DNA of 43,989 nt from CAZDJQ01 sp964505765 (GTDB lineage: Bacteria > Patescibacteriota > Microgenomatia > UBA12405 > JAHJSD01). The stretch lies in contig CAZDJQ010000005.1 in the NCBI GenBank assembly GCA_964505765.1, forward strand, positions 1 through 43,989. The letters are read 5' to 3'. The position numbers were made by a program, and so were the translations under genes. Positions 7,319-15,398 of the stretch are shown here, piece by piece. Numbering within the stretch: the stretch's first letter is position 1; every line of letters starts with the position of its first letter. The notes beneath the pieces are model-generated. The model had not been told where the DNA came from and searched no databases. It saw nothing but the letters and a program-made list of their open reading frames with translations.

Positions 7319-10311
7319 ATTTTTTCGACTTTTAGGTTGGAGGCCTGCTTGATTTCTTCGGCATTGGTGGCGGTGAGAATTTTTTCTTCAAAATCTTTTG
7401 GCCAGTCGGGAGCGTAAATGATTATTCGGTCTTCTAGAGTAAGATTGGCTTTTCTGCGTTTACGCTGGATTTTTCTGATTAAATTTCTGGCTTCGCCTTC
7501 GGTTTTAAGTTTTGGGGTAATCTCAGTGTCTAATTCCACCGCTACTTCGTCTTGCCCGGATTTGATTTTAACTTGTTTAACATTAAGTTCCTTTTTAATT
7601 AAGTCAATAAGTTCTTTTTCTAAATTTGAAAATTGAAAATTGAAAATTGAAAATTTTCTTAGCGGTTGTCTTAAACTAATCTCTTCTTGCTTACGGATAC
7701 TGTGGCCTAAACTAACCGCTTCTCTTATTGCGGTCATTTTGGCTTCTAGGGTTTCGTCTTGCCATTCTTTTTTGATTTCAGGCCAATCTTGTAGATGGAC
7801 GGAGTTGTCTTTATCCCAATCGTCTAAGTGTCCGTGTAGTGCTTGCCACAAGGTCTCACTTAAATAAGGAACGAATGGAGCCAGCAGTAAACTTGTCTGT
7901 TTAATTACCTGATACATAGTTGACAAACAGGTTTCTCTATCTTGGTTATCTGGATTTTGAGGAGAAACCCGTTTTCTTGATCTGCGAATGTACCAAAGCG
8001 ATAAATCTTTTAGTAACTGTTCTATTGCATTCAAGGCCTGGTGATGATGATAATTATCCAACTGTTCGGTCGCTATTGCCTGGGTTGATTTTAAGCGGGA
8101 TAAGATCCAGTTATCCAGCTTTGAACCGTCGGCTTTTGGCTTCGGGCCGGTTGGCTGCCAATTGTTTAAGTTGGCGTAGGCAACAAAAAAGCGGTAAGAG
8201 TTCCAAAATAAAAAGACAAACTGCCGGCGGACTTCGTCAGCGATATTATAGCCGAAATTGAGGTTGTATTCCGGATCTTGGCGAGCATAGAGCCAGCGCA
8301 TGACGTCTACCCCCATTTCTTCAGCTGCATCATCAAACCAGATAGTGTTTCCAGTTGATTTGTGCATTTCTTCACCCTTTTCATCTTTAACCAGGGCATG
8401 GCCAAGTAAGTTTTTAAACGGCTTATGGTCTTCTAAAACCGTTGACATTGCAATTAAAGCGTAAAACCAATTTCTGAACTGACCGGGAAAACATTCGGTG
8501 ACAAAATCGGCTGGATACCAATTCTTCCAGTATTTTTGATCGTTTAAATAACTGACTTTATTAGAGTCTTTTGGGGCGATTGTAGAAAAGGGAACAATAC
8601 CGGCATCCAGCCAGGGATTGCCGACATCGGGGATTCTGGAAGCGATCTGCCCGCATTCTGGGCATTTAATTTTAACTTTATCAATCCAGGGGCGGTGTGG
8701 GGTGTGGCCCTGAAATTTCCCCCAGCCTTCAACAGCTTTTTCTTGTAATTCCTGCTTAGAACCGATAACTTCAAAATGGCCGCATTCACACTCCCAAATC
8801 GGCAAAGCCAGCCCCCAATATCTTTTTTTGGAAATCATCCAATCCTGCATATTTTTAAGCCAATCAAGTTCTCTAGCTTCGCCGAAATCAGGGATCCAGT
8901 TAATTTTTTTGGTCACCGCCATCATCCTTTCTCTGTAGCTTTTAGCTTTTAGCTTTTTGCCTTTAGCCTCTTTATCCATATTGATATACCATTCCTCAAC
9001 TAACCGCCACATCAGCTCGGTTTTGCACCGCCAGCATTTAGGATAAGGGTGAGTGTAGGAGCGGAGATCAAAAAGATAATAACCGCCGTCTATCTCTCTT
9101 AGTTGGTCAAAAACCAGTTTGGGTTTGTATTTAGCATTTTTGCCGGTTAAGTTGCCAAACCCTTTTAAATAATTACCGGCTTCATCAACCGCCGGAAAAA
9201 TAACGTCATCCCATTTTAAGTCATTTTTAACTAAGTTGTAGTCCTCTTCGCCGGTGCCGGGAACAATATGAACTAAACCGGTGCCTTCTTCCTCATTAAC
9301 CAGTTCTTTGGATAGAACTACAGCATGAAATTTTCCCGGGGCTTGTTTAGCGATTTTTTTAATTACCGGCAAGTCATCAAAGGCCGCTTTATAGTGGCTG
9401 ATTTTTTCTTGTTTAATTAAGTCTTTGCCGGTAACGGTTTTTATCGGTTCCAGTTCTTGGTTGAAAACATCTTCAACTAATTTTTCAGCCAGCCAATATT
9501 TGTTTCGTTTATACTCGACTAAAACATAGTTTATTTCCGGACTGACGGCGACTAAAGTGTCGGCGGGAATTGTCCAGGGAGTAGTGGTCCAGACTAAAAG
9601 AAATTCATTTTTTTCGGCCGTAGGCCGACCTTTCCTTATAACCGGAAAACGCATATAAACTGACTGGTGAGTCAAATCATGGTAGCCGCCTTCAGCTACT
9701 TCTTGATGGGAGATAGCCGTGCCGCAGCGCGGGCACCAGGGGACAACATCTTCACCCTTATAGATATTGTTGTCTTGGTGGCAGGTTTTTAAAAAGTGCC
9801 AGATTGTATAGTTATTTTCCTCGCTCATGGTGAAATAGGAGTTTTCCCAGTCCATGAAATAGCCTAATCGTTTTGACTGGTCAGTTTGAATGCCGGAATA
9901 TTTTCGAACTCTAGCTTTACAGTCTTTAATAAACTCGGCCAAGCCGTATTCTTCAATGTCCTTTTTAGTTTTAAAGCCTTTTTCTTTTTCAACTTCCACT
10001 TCCACCCATAATCCCTGGCAGTCGAAACCGTTTTGAAATCTCTGTTTAAAACCCTGCATGTTTTTGTAACGTTGATAGAGGTCCTTAATTGTCCGTCCCC
10101 AGGCGTGGTGAACCCCCATTGGGTTATTAGCAGTGATTGGGCCATCTAAAAAAGAGAATTTTTTATCAGCATTTTCATTTTTTTCCAGATATTTATCAAC
10201 TATTCCTTGGTCATACCACCAGTCAAGCAATTTTCTTTCGTTAGCGACAAAATCGAATTTAGCCGGAATTCTACTAAAAAATTTTTGGGTTTTGTTCTTT
10301 TTATTGGTCAT
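7315..10311 (-). CDS. ileS: isoleucyl-tRNA synthetase, HHAW/MHKST variant
   Basis: A 998-residue class Ia synthetase that charges tRNA-Ile. The HIGH element is MGVHHAWGR after GPITANNP. NGFDCQGLWVEVEVEKE follows. The editing region includes VWTTTPWTIPADT. The KMSKS loop is EEMHKSTGN, keeping the second Lys but not the first. Zinc-type clusters are CPRCGTA, CWRCKTE and CPECGQ. This variant set is one I recall from some Chloroflexi and other bacteria. Two simple repeats sit in frame: GAAAATT units at 7628-7655 (peptide FSIFNFQFSN) and AAAAGCT units near 8936-8962. Expression appears to be controlled by a leader-peptide attenuator immediately upstream (10317-10448). Confidence 0.93.
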   Translation of the reverse strand: MTNKKNKTQKFFSRIPAKFDFVANERKLLDWWYDQGIVDKYLEKNENADKKFSFLDGPITANNPMGVHHAWGRTIKDLYQRYKNMQGFKQRFQNGFDCQGLWVEVEVEKEKGFKTKKDIEEYGLAEFIKDCKARVRKYSGIQTDQSKRLGYFMDWENSYFTMSEENNYTIWHFLKTCHQDNNIYKGEDVVPWCPRCGTAISHQEVAEGGYHDLTHQSVYMRFPVIRKGRPTAEKNEFLLVWTTTPWTIPADTLVAVSPEINYVLVEYKRNKYWLAEKLVEDVFNQELEPIKTVTGKDLIKQEKISHYKAAFDDLPVIKKIAKQAPGKFHAVVLSKELVNEEEGTGLVHIVPGTGEEDYNLVKNDLKWDDVIFPAVDEAGNYLKGFGNLTGKNAKYKPKLVFDQLREIDGGYYLFDLRSYTHPYPKCWRCKTELMWRLVEEWYINMDKEAKGKKLKAKSYRERMMAVTKKINWIPDFGEARELDWLKNMQDWMISKKRYWGLALPIWECECGHFEVIGSKQELQEKAVEGWGKFQGHTPHRPWIDKVKIKCPECGQIASRIPDVGNPWLDAGIVPFSTIAPKDSNKVSYLNDQKYWKNWYPADFVTECFPGQFRNWFYALIAMSTVLEDHKPFKNLLGHALVKDEKGEEMHKSTGNTIWFDDAAEEMGVDVMRWLYARQDPEYNLNFGYNIADEVRRQFVFLFWNSYRFFVAYANLNNWQPTGPKPKADGSKLDNWILSRLKSTQAIATEQLDNYHHHQALNAIEQLLKDLSLWYIRRSRKRVSPQNPDNQDRETCLSTMYQVIKQTSLLLAPFVPYLSETLWQALHGHLDDWDKDNSVHLQDWPEIKKEWQDETLEAKMTAIREAVSLGHSIRKQEEISLRQPLRKFSIFNFQFSNLEKELIDLIKKELNVKQVKIKSGQDEVAVELDTEITPKLKTEGEARNLIRKIQRKRRKANLTLEDRIIIYAPDWPKDFEEKILTATNAEEIKQASNLKVEKI

Positions 10312-10316
10312 GATAT

Positions 10317-10342
10317 AAAAAAACCCCGACCTAAAGTCGAGG
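10317..10342 (-). terminator. intrinsic terminator/attenuator just before ileS
   Basis: On the minus strand the stem CCTCGAC (10342-10336), loop TTTAG and GTCGGGG (10330-10324) pair over 7 bp with one wobble. Seven U follow (10323-10317). The U-tract ends 5 nt before the ileS ATG, so termination here would cut the transcript before the gene. Confidence 0.75.
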
Positions 10343-10349
10343 GTTGATC

Positions 10350-10370
10350 GGTCCGGTTTAACATCGGACC
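10350..10370 (-). promoter_or_regulatory. anti-antiterminator hairpin of the ileS leader
   Basis: GGTCCG (10370-10365) and CGGACC (10355-10350) form a perfect 6-bp stem with a 9-nt loop. It starts directly after the stop codon of the leader peptide. Its 3' arm with flanking bases (CCGGACC) could instead pair with GGTCGGG of the terminator arm, with one mismatch, and so prevent termination. This is the classic 1:2 versus 2:4 arrangement. The pairing scheme is my inference. Confidence 0.5.
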
Positions 10371-10406
10371 TCAGCTAATAATGTTTTGATAATCTTTTTT
10401 CTTCAT
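10371..10406 (-). CDS. ileS leader peptide with tandem Ile codons
   Basis: An 11-codon ORF, MKKKDYQNIIS followed by TGA. The two adjacent ATT (Ile) codons at positions 9-10 sit just before the stop. It lies between an extended -10 promoter and two stacked hairpins, the second a terminator, upstream of the isoleucyl-tRNA synthetase gene. Stalling at the Ile codons when Ile-tRNA is scarce would cover the 5' arm of the first hairpin and favour read-through into ileS. The position, the codon identity and the terminator together make this unlikely to be chance. No homologue was checked. Confidence 0.65.
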   Translation of the reverse strand: MKKKDYQNIIS

Positions 10407-10418
10407 TATTTGCTTAAA

Positions 10419-10448
10419 ATTATAGCAAGGTCGGACTATTTTTTGCAA
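10419..10448 (-). promoter_or_regulatory. promoter of the ileS leader
   Basis: On the minus strand, TTGCAA at 10448-10443, an 18-bp spacer, and TATAAT at 10424-10419 preceded by TGC (extended -10). The leader peptide ATG (10406) is 12 nt past the hexamer, giving a 5' leader of only about 5-6 nt. Confidence 0.65.
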
Positions 10449-10477
10449 GCGGAAGCAATTATTGGCAATTTTTAATC

Positions 10478-10511
10478 AATATTAAATACGACGATCGTCG
10501 TATTTAATATT
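10478..10511. repeat. 34-bp perfect palindrome, CGATCG-centred family (copy 1)
   Basis: Arms AATATTAAATACGACGA and TCGTCGTATTTAATATT are exact reverse complements with no loop. It lies between the 3' end of the MFS gene and the ileS promoter. The same core recurs at 35453 and 36208 around the PaaX/Cas2-like gene. There is no U-tract, so it is not a standard terminator, although the RNA would fold strongly. Confidence 0.85.
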
Positions 10512-10523
10512 AGGGTTGGGTGG

Positions 10524-11759
10524 TTAAAGTCTTCCGAATTTAGCCTTAAACCGATGAATAATCCCTCTCGACTGCTGAGAATATTTATAGATAAATAAAC
10601 TGGCCAAGGTTATTGCCCAGATACTGATTAAAGTAGCAATCGGCCAAGACAAGCCGAGTAAAAAAGCAAATAAAATGATTGCCAGACTAATAAATCTTCC
10701 TAAGTGAACGGACAATTCCCTTTGAGTAAAAAAGTTCAGTCTGTCTTCTCGCCCTTTTTGATAAATTAAAAAATTTCTGGGGATGTCAACAAAAACAGAA
10801 CTGAGTTGATATAAAGGGTCGCTCAAGGCAATTATCAACGGCTGCGGAATAACTGCCCGGGTTGCCCAGACAGCGCTCCTTCCCAGACAGCCTAAACCGA
10901 AAATCGGCCATTGGAACTTTTTAATAATTTTAGAAAGAGTGTTAATTAATATTAAGCTGAAAAATAAAGTTATTGTTGTCAGTCCGCCGATTTTGGTTAA
11001 ACTGGGAATCGCTAAAAATAAAATTAACGGCCAAACAACGCCGTCAATTGCTGAGCGCATCCCCTGGAAAATAAAAGATAAAAATAAGAGCCGGTTTCCT
11101 TTTTCCCGCATTGTTTGTTTTAAATGTTTAAAGTTATAAAGAGGTTCATGGCGGTTGTAATTATCTAGAAAAAGTGGAAGGTTGGAGACGATTAATAAAA
11201 ATATGCTGATTAAAAACAGCGGAGTAAACCCGAATTGGGCTGCTATAATCCCTCCGATTAATGGAGAAAAAACATTTGCCAAACGGGCCAGAGTGGAATT
11301 TTTTCTTATGTTTTCCGGCAGGTTGTCGCTTTTGCCGATGGTTGAGAAGGCAGTGTGGTAGGGGAGCCAATAAAGGTTGGTTGACAGAGCGCTGAATATC
11401 GGCGCCAGCCAGAGAGCATTATTAAGTTCTGGTGCTAAAATCAACAGACATAAATAAATGCCGGCCGCAAGAGTAGACAAAAACATGGTGGCGTCCGGCC
11501 CGATTTTGCCGATTAATTTGGCAGCCGGGATTGTCGTTAAAAAATATGTTGTCGCTCGGATCAAATAAAACAGTAAAACAAAATTTAAGTTTCCGGTTAA
11601 TTGGTAGATGTAGATCGGGATAAAAATTCCCAGCAGGCCAAAGGCAATCCGCCGAATGGTTATGCTTAGATAAATTCCGGTCAAGCCCTTAAGTTGCGGT
11701 CGATATCTCCAATGTGGTAAGGTTAAAAAACTGGCGGGATAATTTTCCGTATCAGGCAT
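10524..11759 (-). CDS. MFS-fold membrane transporter
   Basis: A 411-residue protein with about twelve hydrophobic segments. The first pair is ISITIRR..FGLLGIFIPIYIYQ-like, and a short charged loop after helix 2-3 (AAKLIGKIGPDATMFL) resembles the MFS A-motif region. A central cytoplasmic loop (NYNRHEPLYNFKHLKQTMRE) separates the halves. The substrate is unknown. Start MPDTENYPASF at 11759 is preferred over an in-frame ATG at 11795, which would run into the divergent CBS gene. On the minus strand a TATTAT/TATACA region sits within the 25-bp gap to that divergent gene. The CGATCG palindrome follows the stop codon. Confidence 0.7.
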   Translation of the reverse strand: MPDTENYPASFLTLPHWRYRPQLKGLTGIYLSITIRRIAFGLLGIFIPIYIYQLTGNLNFVLLFYLIRATTYFLTTIPAAKLIGKIGPDATMFLSTLAAGIYLCLLILAPELNNALWLAPIFSALSTNLYWLPYHTAFSTIGKSDNLPENIRKNSTLARLANVFSPLIGGIIAAQFGFTPLFLISIFLLIVSNLPLFLDNYNRHEPLYNFKHLKQTMREKGNRLLFLSFIFQGMRSAIDGVVWPLILFLAIPSLTKIGGLTTITLFFSLILINTLSKIIKKFQWPIFGLGCLGRSAVWATRAVIPQPLIIALSDPLYQLSSVFVDIPRNFLIYQKGREDRLNFFTQRELSVHLGRFISLAIILFAFLLGLSWPIATLISIWAITLASLFIYKYSQQSRGIIHRFKAKFGRL

Positions 11760-11784
11760 TATTACTGTTGTATAATAGATAAGT
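11760..11784. promoter_or_regulatory. 25-bp divergent, overlapping promoters
   Basis: Only 25 bp separate the ATG of the MFS gene (minus) from that of the CBS-HPF gene (plus). TATAAT at 11771-11776 lies 8 nt before the plus ATG. The same AT-rich core reads TATTAT (11777-11772) on the minus strand, 12 nt before the MFS ATG. Both genes could be transcribed only as leaderless or nearly leaderless mRNAs, and their polymerase footprints would exclude each other. Confidence 0.5.
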
Positions 11785-12903
11785 ATGGAAATCAAGTTAG
11801 CAAAAGATATTTTGGAAAAAAATAATTATAAAAAAGCAGATATTGACAGCACTATTGCCCAAGCGGTTTCGCAGTTGGACAGCACCCATGAAGCAGTATT
11901 TATTTTTGAAGAAGATGATTTTCAAGGGGTAATTTCTCTTTACCATTCTTTTTTAGGGCGGAAGTATTCTCCGGAAGCTAAAGTGACAACTTGTTTATAC
12001 GGGCCGCCTCAAATCCGGCCGGAAACAACGCTGATCCGAGTGGCGGAATTAATGGTTGAATCCCGGCTTTACCAGCTTCCGGTAATCAGCCCGCAGGGTT
12101 TTGAAGGAGTTATATCGGCAAGAGATGTTTTGTCTTGGGCTTGTGAACTGCCGGATTGCGGCCGGGCTTTAATTGATTTAGTTCAAGTTCGAAAACCGGT
12201 TTTTGTTGATAAAAAGACAAGCTTAGCCAAAGCTTTGCATTTAATGATTCAGAAAAACACAAACCGGTTGTTGGTTGGTGAAAGAAATGACTTGGAAGGA
12301 ATTTTGACCTTGTATGATTTGCGTCAGTATTACACTGAACCTCAACAAAGAATTACAGCGGTATTGGGCCGTCAGCCGATTAAAAAGGAGTTTGCTTCCC
12401 AATCGGTGGAAAAATTTTATCGTAAACAAGTGATTACCATTGTCGAGAAAGAACCCCTAAAACAAGCAATTTCAAAAATTTTGAATAATAATATCGGCAG
12501 TTTGGTTGTAAAGGATAATAGTCGGGTAATCGGCCTAATTACTTTACGGGATTTGCTGAAGTTTGTAGCGGACTTGGATAAAGAGGCAACTGAGGTAACC
12601 TTTTCACAGCAGTTTACCAGTAAAGCATTTAAATTGGCCAGAGAACAAGTCGGAGATAAATTAGAAAGGGTTTTTAAAAGCAGTTCTTTATTTAGTGAGA
12701 AAGTTTCTCGGGTAGATTTGGATTTAAGAGAAATTGCCAAGAGTAAGCAGAATGTTCGTTTGCCTTTATTGGAGGTAAGCGCTTTAGTTCGACTGAAAGA
12801 GCATAATCAGACGATTAGGGCAAAAGTAAGAGGGCGAAGAGTTGTGGAAATGTTTGATGAATTAATGTCGAAACTAAAAAGATTGCTTCGGAAAAATGAT
12901 TGA
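11785..12903 (+). CDS. four-CBS-domain protein with C-terminal hibernation-factor-like domain
   Basis: A 372-residue protein. Residues 1-60, 65-130, 135-195 and 205-265 each show the CBS pattern (strand, helix, VISPQGFEGVISARDVL; ERNDLEGILTLYDL; KDNSRVIGLITLRDLL), giving two Bateman modules that usually bind adenine nucleotides. The last roughly 105 residues read like a ribosome hibernation factor (HPF/RaiA, S30AE): KLERVFK early, an EVSALVRLKEHNQTIRAKVR strand pair, then DELMSKLKRLLRK, matching the HPF D..vDKLerqLrK end. The natural inference is nucleotide-controlled ribosome hibernation, but the domain could instead bind another RNA. The stop overlaps tatD by 8 bp. Confidence 0.7.
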   Translation: MEIKLAKDILEKNNYKKADIDSTIAQAVSQLDSTHEAVFIFEEDDFQGVISLYHSFLGRKYSPEAKVTTCLYGPPQIRPETTLIRVAELMVESRLYQLPVISPQGFEGVISARDVLSWACELPDCGRALIDLVQVRKPVFVDKKTSLAKALHLMIQKNTNRLLVGERNDLEGILTLYDLRQYYTEPQQRITAVLGRQPIKKEFASQSVEKFYRKQVITIVEKEPLKQAISKILNNNIGSLVVKDNSRVIGLITLRDLLKFVADLDKEATEVTFSQQFTSKAFKLAREQVGDKLERVFKSSSLFSEKVSRVDLDLREIAKSKQNVRLPLLEVSALVRLKEHNQTIRAKVRGRRVVEMFDELMSKLKRLLRKND

Positions 12904-13848
12904 TACCCACGCTCATTTAAACACTCCGCTTTTCTGCAATCAGCTGGATGAAATAGTTGTAAATTGCCGACAAGCCGGGGTAAAAGGGGTGATTATGGCC
13001 AGCAGTAATTTGGAAGAAACAAAATACGGTTTGGAGCTGGCCGGTCAATATCCAAACTTTTTGTATCCGACAGCCGGGATTCATCCTCAAAAAACCGATC
13101 CTGACAATCAAACATTTTTTAAACAGCAGTTGCAGGAGCTGGATAAGTTGATTAAGAACAATCCTGAGATTATTGCGGTTGGCGAGTGCGGTTTGGATGA
13201 TTCCGAACCGCCGCTGGGGGAAGAGGCGAGAAGCTTGGCGATACAAAGAGATTTGTTCGCCGGTCAGCTGGAAATTGCCGCTAAGCACGATTTGCCGGTG
13301 ATTGTTCACGCCCGNNNNNNNNNNNNNNNNNNNNNNNNNNNNNNNNNNNNNNNNNNNNNNNNNNNNNNNNNNNNNNNNNNNNNNNNNNNNNNNNNNNNNN
13401 NNNNNNNNNNNNNNCCGGTCAGCTGGAAATTGCCGCTAAGCACGATTTGCCGGTGATTGTTCACGCCCGTGGGTTGATGGACGAAACCATCAACGGCTTA
13501 ATGCTTAAGGCTGAAGGCTCAAGGCTAAGAGGAGTATTTCATTGCTATAGTGGCGGAAAAAGCAGGATTAAAAAAGTCCTGGATTTGCCGGGTGAGTGGT
13601 ATTTTGGCATTGACGGCAATGTAACTTATGACCAAGGTCTACAGAATGTGGTTAAACAGATTCCTGAAAACAGGTTATTACTGGAAACTGACACTCCTTA
13701 TTTAGCCCCTGAACCGCATCGGGGAGAAACTAATACTCCGGCTAATATCCCTTTTATTGCTGATCAAATTGCTGAAATTTGGGAAGTAGAGGTTGAGCAG
13801 GTGGAGAAAATAACTACTAATAACGCTGAAAATTTATTTAATTTTTAG
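12896..13848 (+). CDS. tatD: TatD-family metal-dependent DNase, interrupted by an artefactual gap
   Basis: A TIM-barrel hydrolase with HAHLN at residues 4-8, AVGECGLDD (metal-binding Glu), PVIVHAR (His), GVFHCYSGG (His) and LLETDTPYLAP (Asp), which is the full TatD metal set. The reading is broken by 100 N at 13315-13414. The 55 bases on each side of the gap are identical (13260-13314 and 13415-13469). Merging the copies gives one open frame of 265 residues, the usual TatD length, so the gene is intact in the organism. A simple AAGGCT-type repeat lies in frame at about 13505-13530. The start overlaps the CBS-HPF gene by 8 bp, implying co-translation. Confidence 0.88.
13315..13414. other. 100-N scaffold gap with duplicated 55-bp flanks
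   Basis: The run of N is exactly 100. Bases 13260-13314 and 13415-13469 are identical, so the two contigs overlap and the true gap length is negative. No sequence is missing. Confidence 0.9.
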
Positions 13849-13905
13849 TGATGATTATTCTTCACATAATCAGGTAGAAATCTCTCTTTTTTGAAGATAA
13901 GAAAG

Positions 13906-13945
13906 CGATTCCTCGATTTCACTTCGTTTCACTCGGAATGACATT
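13906..13945. repeat. GATTCCTCG...CGGAATGACA intergenic repeat
   Basis: The segment runs from GCGATTCCTCGATTTCACTT to CACTCGGAATGACA and has the look of the short dispersed repeat ending in GGAATGACA found between genes in many bacteria. A related end (TGTCATTCCGAGCGA, opposite orientation) is at 20698-20712. Confidence 0.4.
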
Positions 13946-13947
13946 GA

Positions 13948-13975
13948 GTAGGGACAGGCCGCGGCTTGTCCTTGC
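13948..13975. repeat. REP-like palindrome, GTAGGGACA family (copy 1)
   Basis: A 28-nt inverted repeat from GTAGGGACAGGCC to GGCTTGTCCTTGC around a GCGC-type core (CCGCGG), with three G-T wobbles. It shares its ends with copies at 15336, 20904, 20954 and 41493. Confidence 0.7.
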
Positions 13976-13988
13976 CAATAGTTAGAAT

Positions 13989-15296
13989 TTAGTTATTCCA
14001 AATTTCTTCTACCGCGGAAATAATTTCTTGTGACGGAATATAGTCATAAAGCTGTTCTTGCCAGTTGTTTTCGGTGATATCTATATGAGGAGTAACCCCG
14101 CGGCCCTCGATCGGCTGGCCGTCGTCTCTTAAGGTCAGGCTGTGAACTAAAAACATTGAATATTGTTCATTTTCAGCAATTTGATTATCAATTTTAAACA
14201 CCCTTTCTACCGTTCCCCAGCCTTTAGTGGAAGTGCCGACCAAAACACCGACATTGTAATTTTTTAAGGTAGAAGCCATAACTTCGGCTGAAGATTGCGT
14301 GTTCTCGTTGATCAAGACAACAACCCGCTTGTAACGGACCAAACTCGGCAGCCAACCGATTTTGGTTTTATAATCAGTGGTTTCCCCCTGTTGGAAAAAC
14401 TGGTAAGCGTATTTATTTTCTCCGACAAATGGTCCGAGAAAGTAAGTTAAGCCGTCTATTGCGCCGCCGACATTGTTGCGGAGGTCTAAAATTAAAGTGT
14501 TAAGCTCTTCGCCCTGATCGTAATTTTGAGCGACTCTCTGCAAATCTTCCAGAGTGGTGGGCGAGAACTTTGTAATCTGAAGATGAAGAATTTCCGGGCT
14601 GATTAATTGGTGGTTAATTGTCGGTAAAATAGATTGGGCATCATAGTTCTGCCGCGTTTGGTCGTCACCAAGAACTTTTTCCGCCTCCTCAATTATTTGT
14701 AATTGATTTTCTGATTCCGGCGTTGTCTGTTGACTTAATTCTTCTTTTTTGGTTTCAATCGCTTGAGCAATTTCTTGTTCGGAGGCTTGTTTGTCCAGGT
14801 TTAAACTTTGGTAAAAATCAATCTCGGTAACGTTTTGGACCTCCTCCCGCAGTTGTTGTTCGTCTTTTTTAAGATAAAGACGGCTTCGCCCAAACGGTTC
14901 AAGATTGGCTAATACGATATCGGCTAATTGGCGGCTGAATTCCTTTTTTTCAGCCTCGCTGTCAATTTGAGGAAATAAACTTTCTAATTTGGCAATCAGA
15001 CATTTTTTTTCATTGCATTTTAGATTTTGAGGCCGGCCGGTTAGTTTCTCGATGCCTTTGATATAAAGATCAGTTAGTTTTTGATCATCAATTTCCTCCC
15101 AGTAATTTTCTTGGATTTTGTCATATACTTCGCTTAAAAAAGCGATATATTTGTTTTTCTGCTTTTCCGGAGCGGTTTCTACTTGTTGAGGGATAAACGG
15201 GAGTTTATCTTGGGCAAAATAACCTCCTGCACTCCCAATAATTAAGGCGAGAAAAATAATTAAAGGCAGTTTTAGTTTTTTTAGTTTTATTTTCAT
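13989..15296 (-). CDS. S41-family (C-terminal processing) protease with J-domain-like insert
   Basis: A 435-residue protein with an N-terminal membrane anchor (LPLIIFLALIIGSAGGYFA), so the rest is probably extracytoplasmic. Residues 40-150 resemble the helical N-terminal part of CtpA-type proteases. Residues about 155-220 look like a DnaJ J-domain: DFYQSLNLDKQASEQEIAQA, then AEKVLGDDQTRQNYD, but HPD is absent. The S41 core follows, with LDLRNNVGGAIDG, catalytic Ser in TQSSAEVMAS and Lys in GTSTKGWGTVE. No PDZ domain is apparent, so the J-like segment occupies its usual place. S41 proteases cut C-termini of membrane or cell-wall proteins. It lies just downstream of the MEMO-AMMECR1 gene on the same strand. 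Confidence 0.8.
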   Translation of the reverse strand: MKIKLKKLKLPLIIFLALIIGSAGGYFAQDKLPFIPQQVETAPEKQKNKYIAFLSEVYDKIQENYWEEIDDQKLTDLYIKGIEKLTGRPQNLKCNEKKCLIAKLESLFPQIDSEAEKKEFSRQLADIVLANLEPFGRSRLYLKKDEQQLREEVQNVTEIDFYQSLNLDKQASEQEIAQAIETKKEELSQQTTPESENQLQIIEEAEKVLGDDQTRQNYDAQSILPTINHQLISPEILHLQITKFSPTTLEDLQRVAQNYDQGEELNTLILDLRNNVGGAIDGLTYFLGPFVGENKYAYQFFQQGETTDYKTKIGWLPSLVRYKRVVVLINENTQSSAEVMASTLKNYNVGVLVGTSTKGWGTVERVFKIDNQIAENEQYSMFLVHSLTLRDDGQPIEGRGVTPHIDITENNWQEQLYDYIPSQEIISAVEEIWNN

Positions 15297-15335
15297 AGTT
15301 TTCTTCTTTTTATTATTTTGGTAATAACAATTTTT

Positions 15336-15363
15336 GTAAGGACAATCCTAGGATTGTCCCTAC
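15336..15363. repeat. REP-like palindrome, GTAGGGACA family (copy 2)
   Basis: A 28-nt palindrome, GTAAGGACAATCCT / AGGATTGTCCCTAC, with one mismatch. It lies between the S41 protease and MEMO-AMMECR1 genes. Confidence 0.8.
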
Positions 15364-15398
15364 AGTATATATGTTTCCTATTTCTTAACAGTCAGTGG

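Noticed and set aside
8544..8789. Opposite-frame and alternative-frame ORFs inside ileS and other long genes
   Set aside because: They overlap genes with full motif support and have no promoter, ribosome binding site or recognisable protein pattern.
10371..10406. Alternative genetic code with TGA as Gly (as in Gracilibacteria/SR1)
   Set aside because: TGA ends several genes at conserved lengths (for example L11, Doc), and no conserved gene contains an in-frame TGA.
10312..10450. T-box riboswitch upstream of ileS
   Set aside because: No AGGGTGGNACCGCG-type T-box element or long specifier stem is present. The short ORF with Ile codons explains the terminator better.
13845..13988. Pseudogenised or frameshifted tatD, or two separate TatD genes
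   Set aside because: The apparent break is fully explained by a duplicated 55-bp overlap around the N run.
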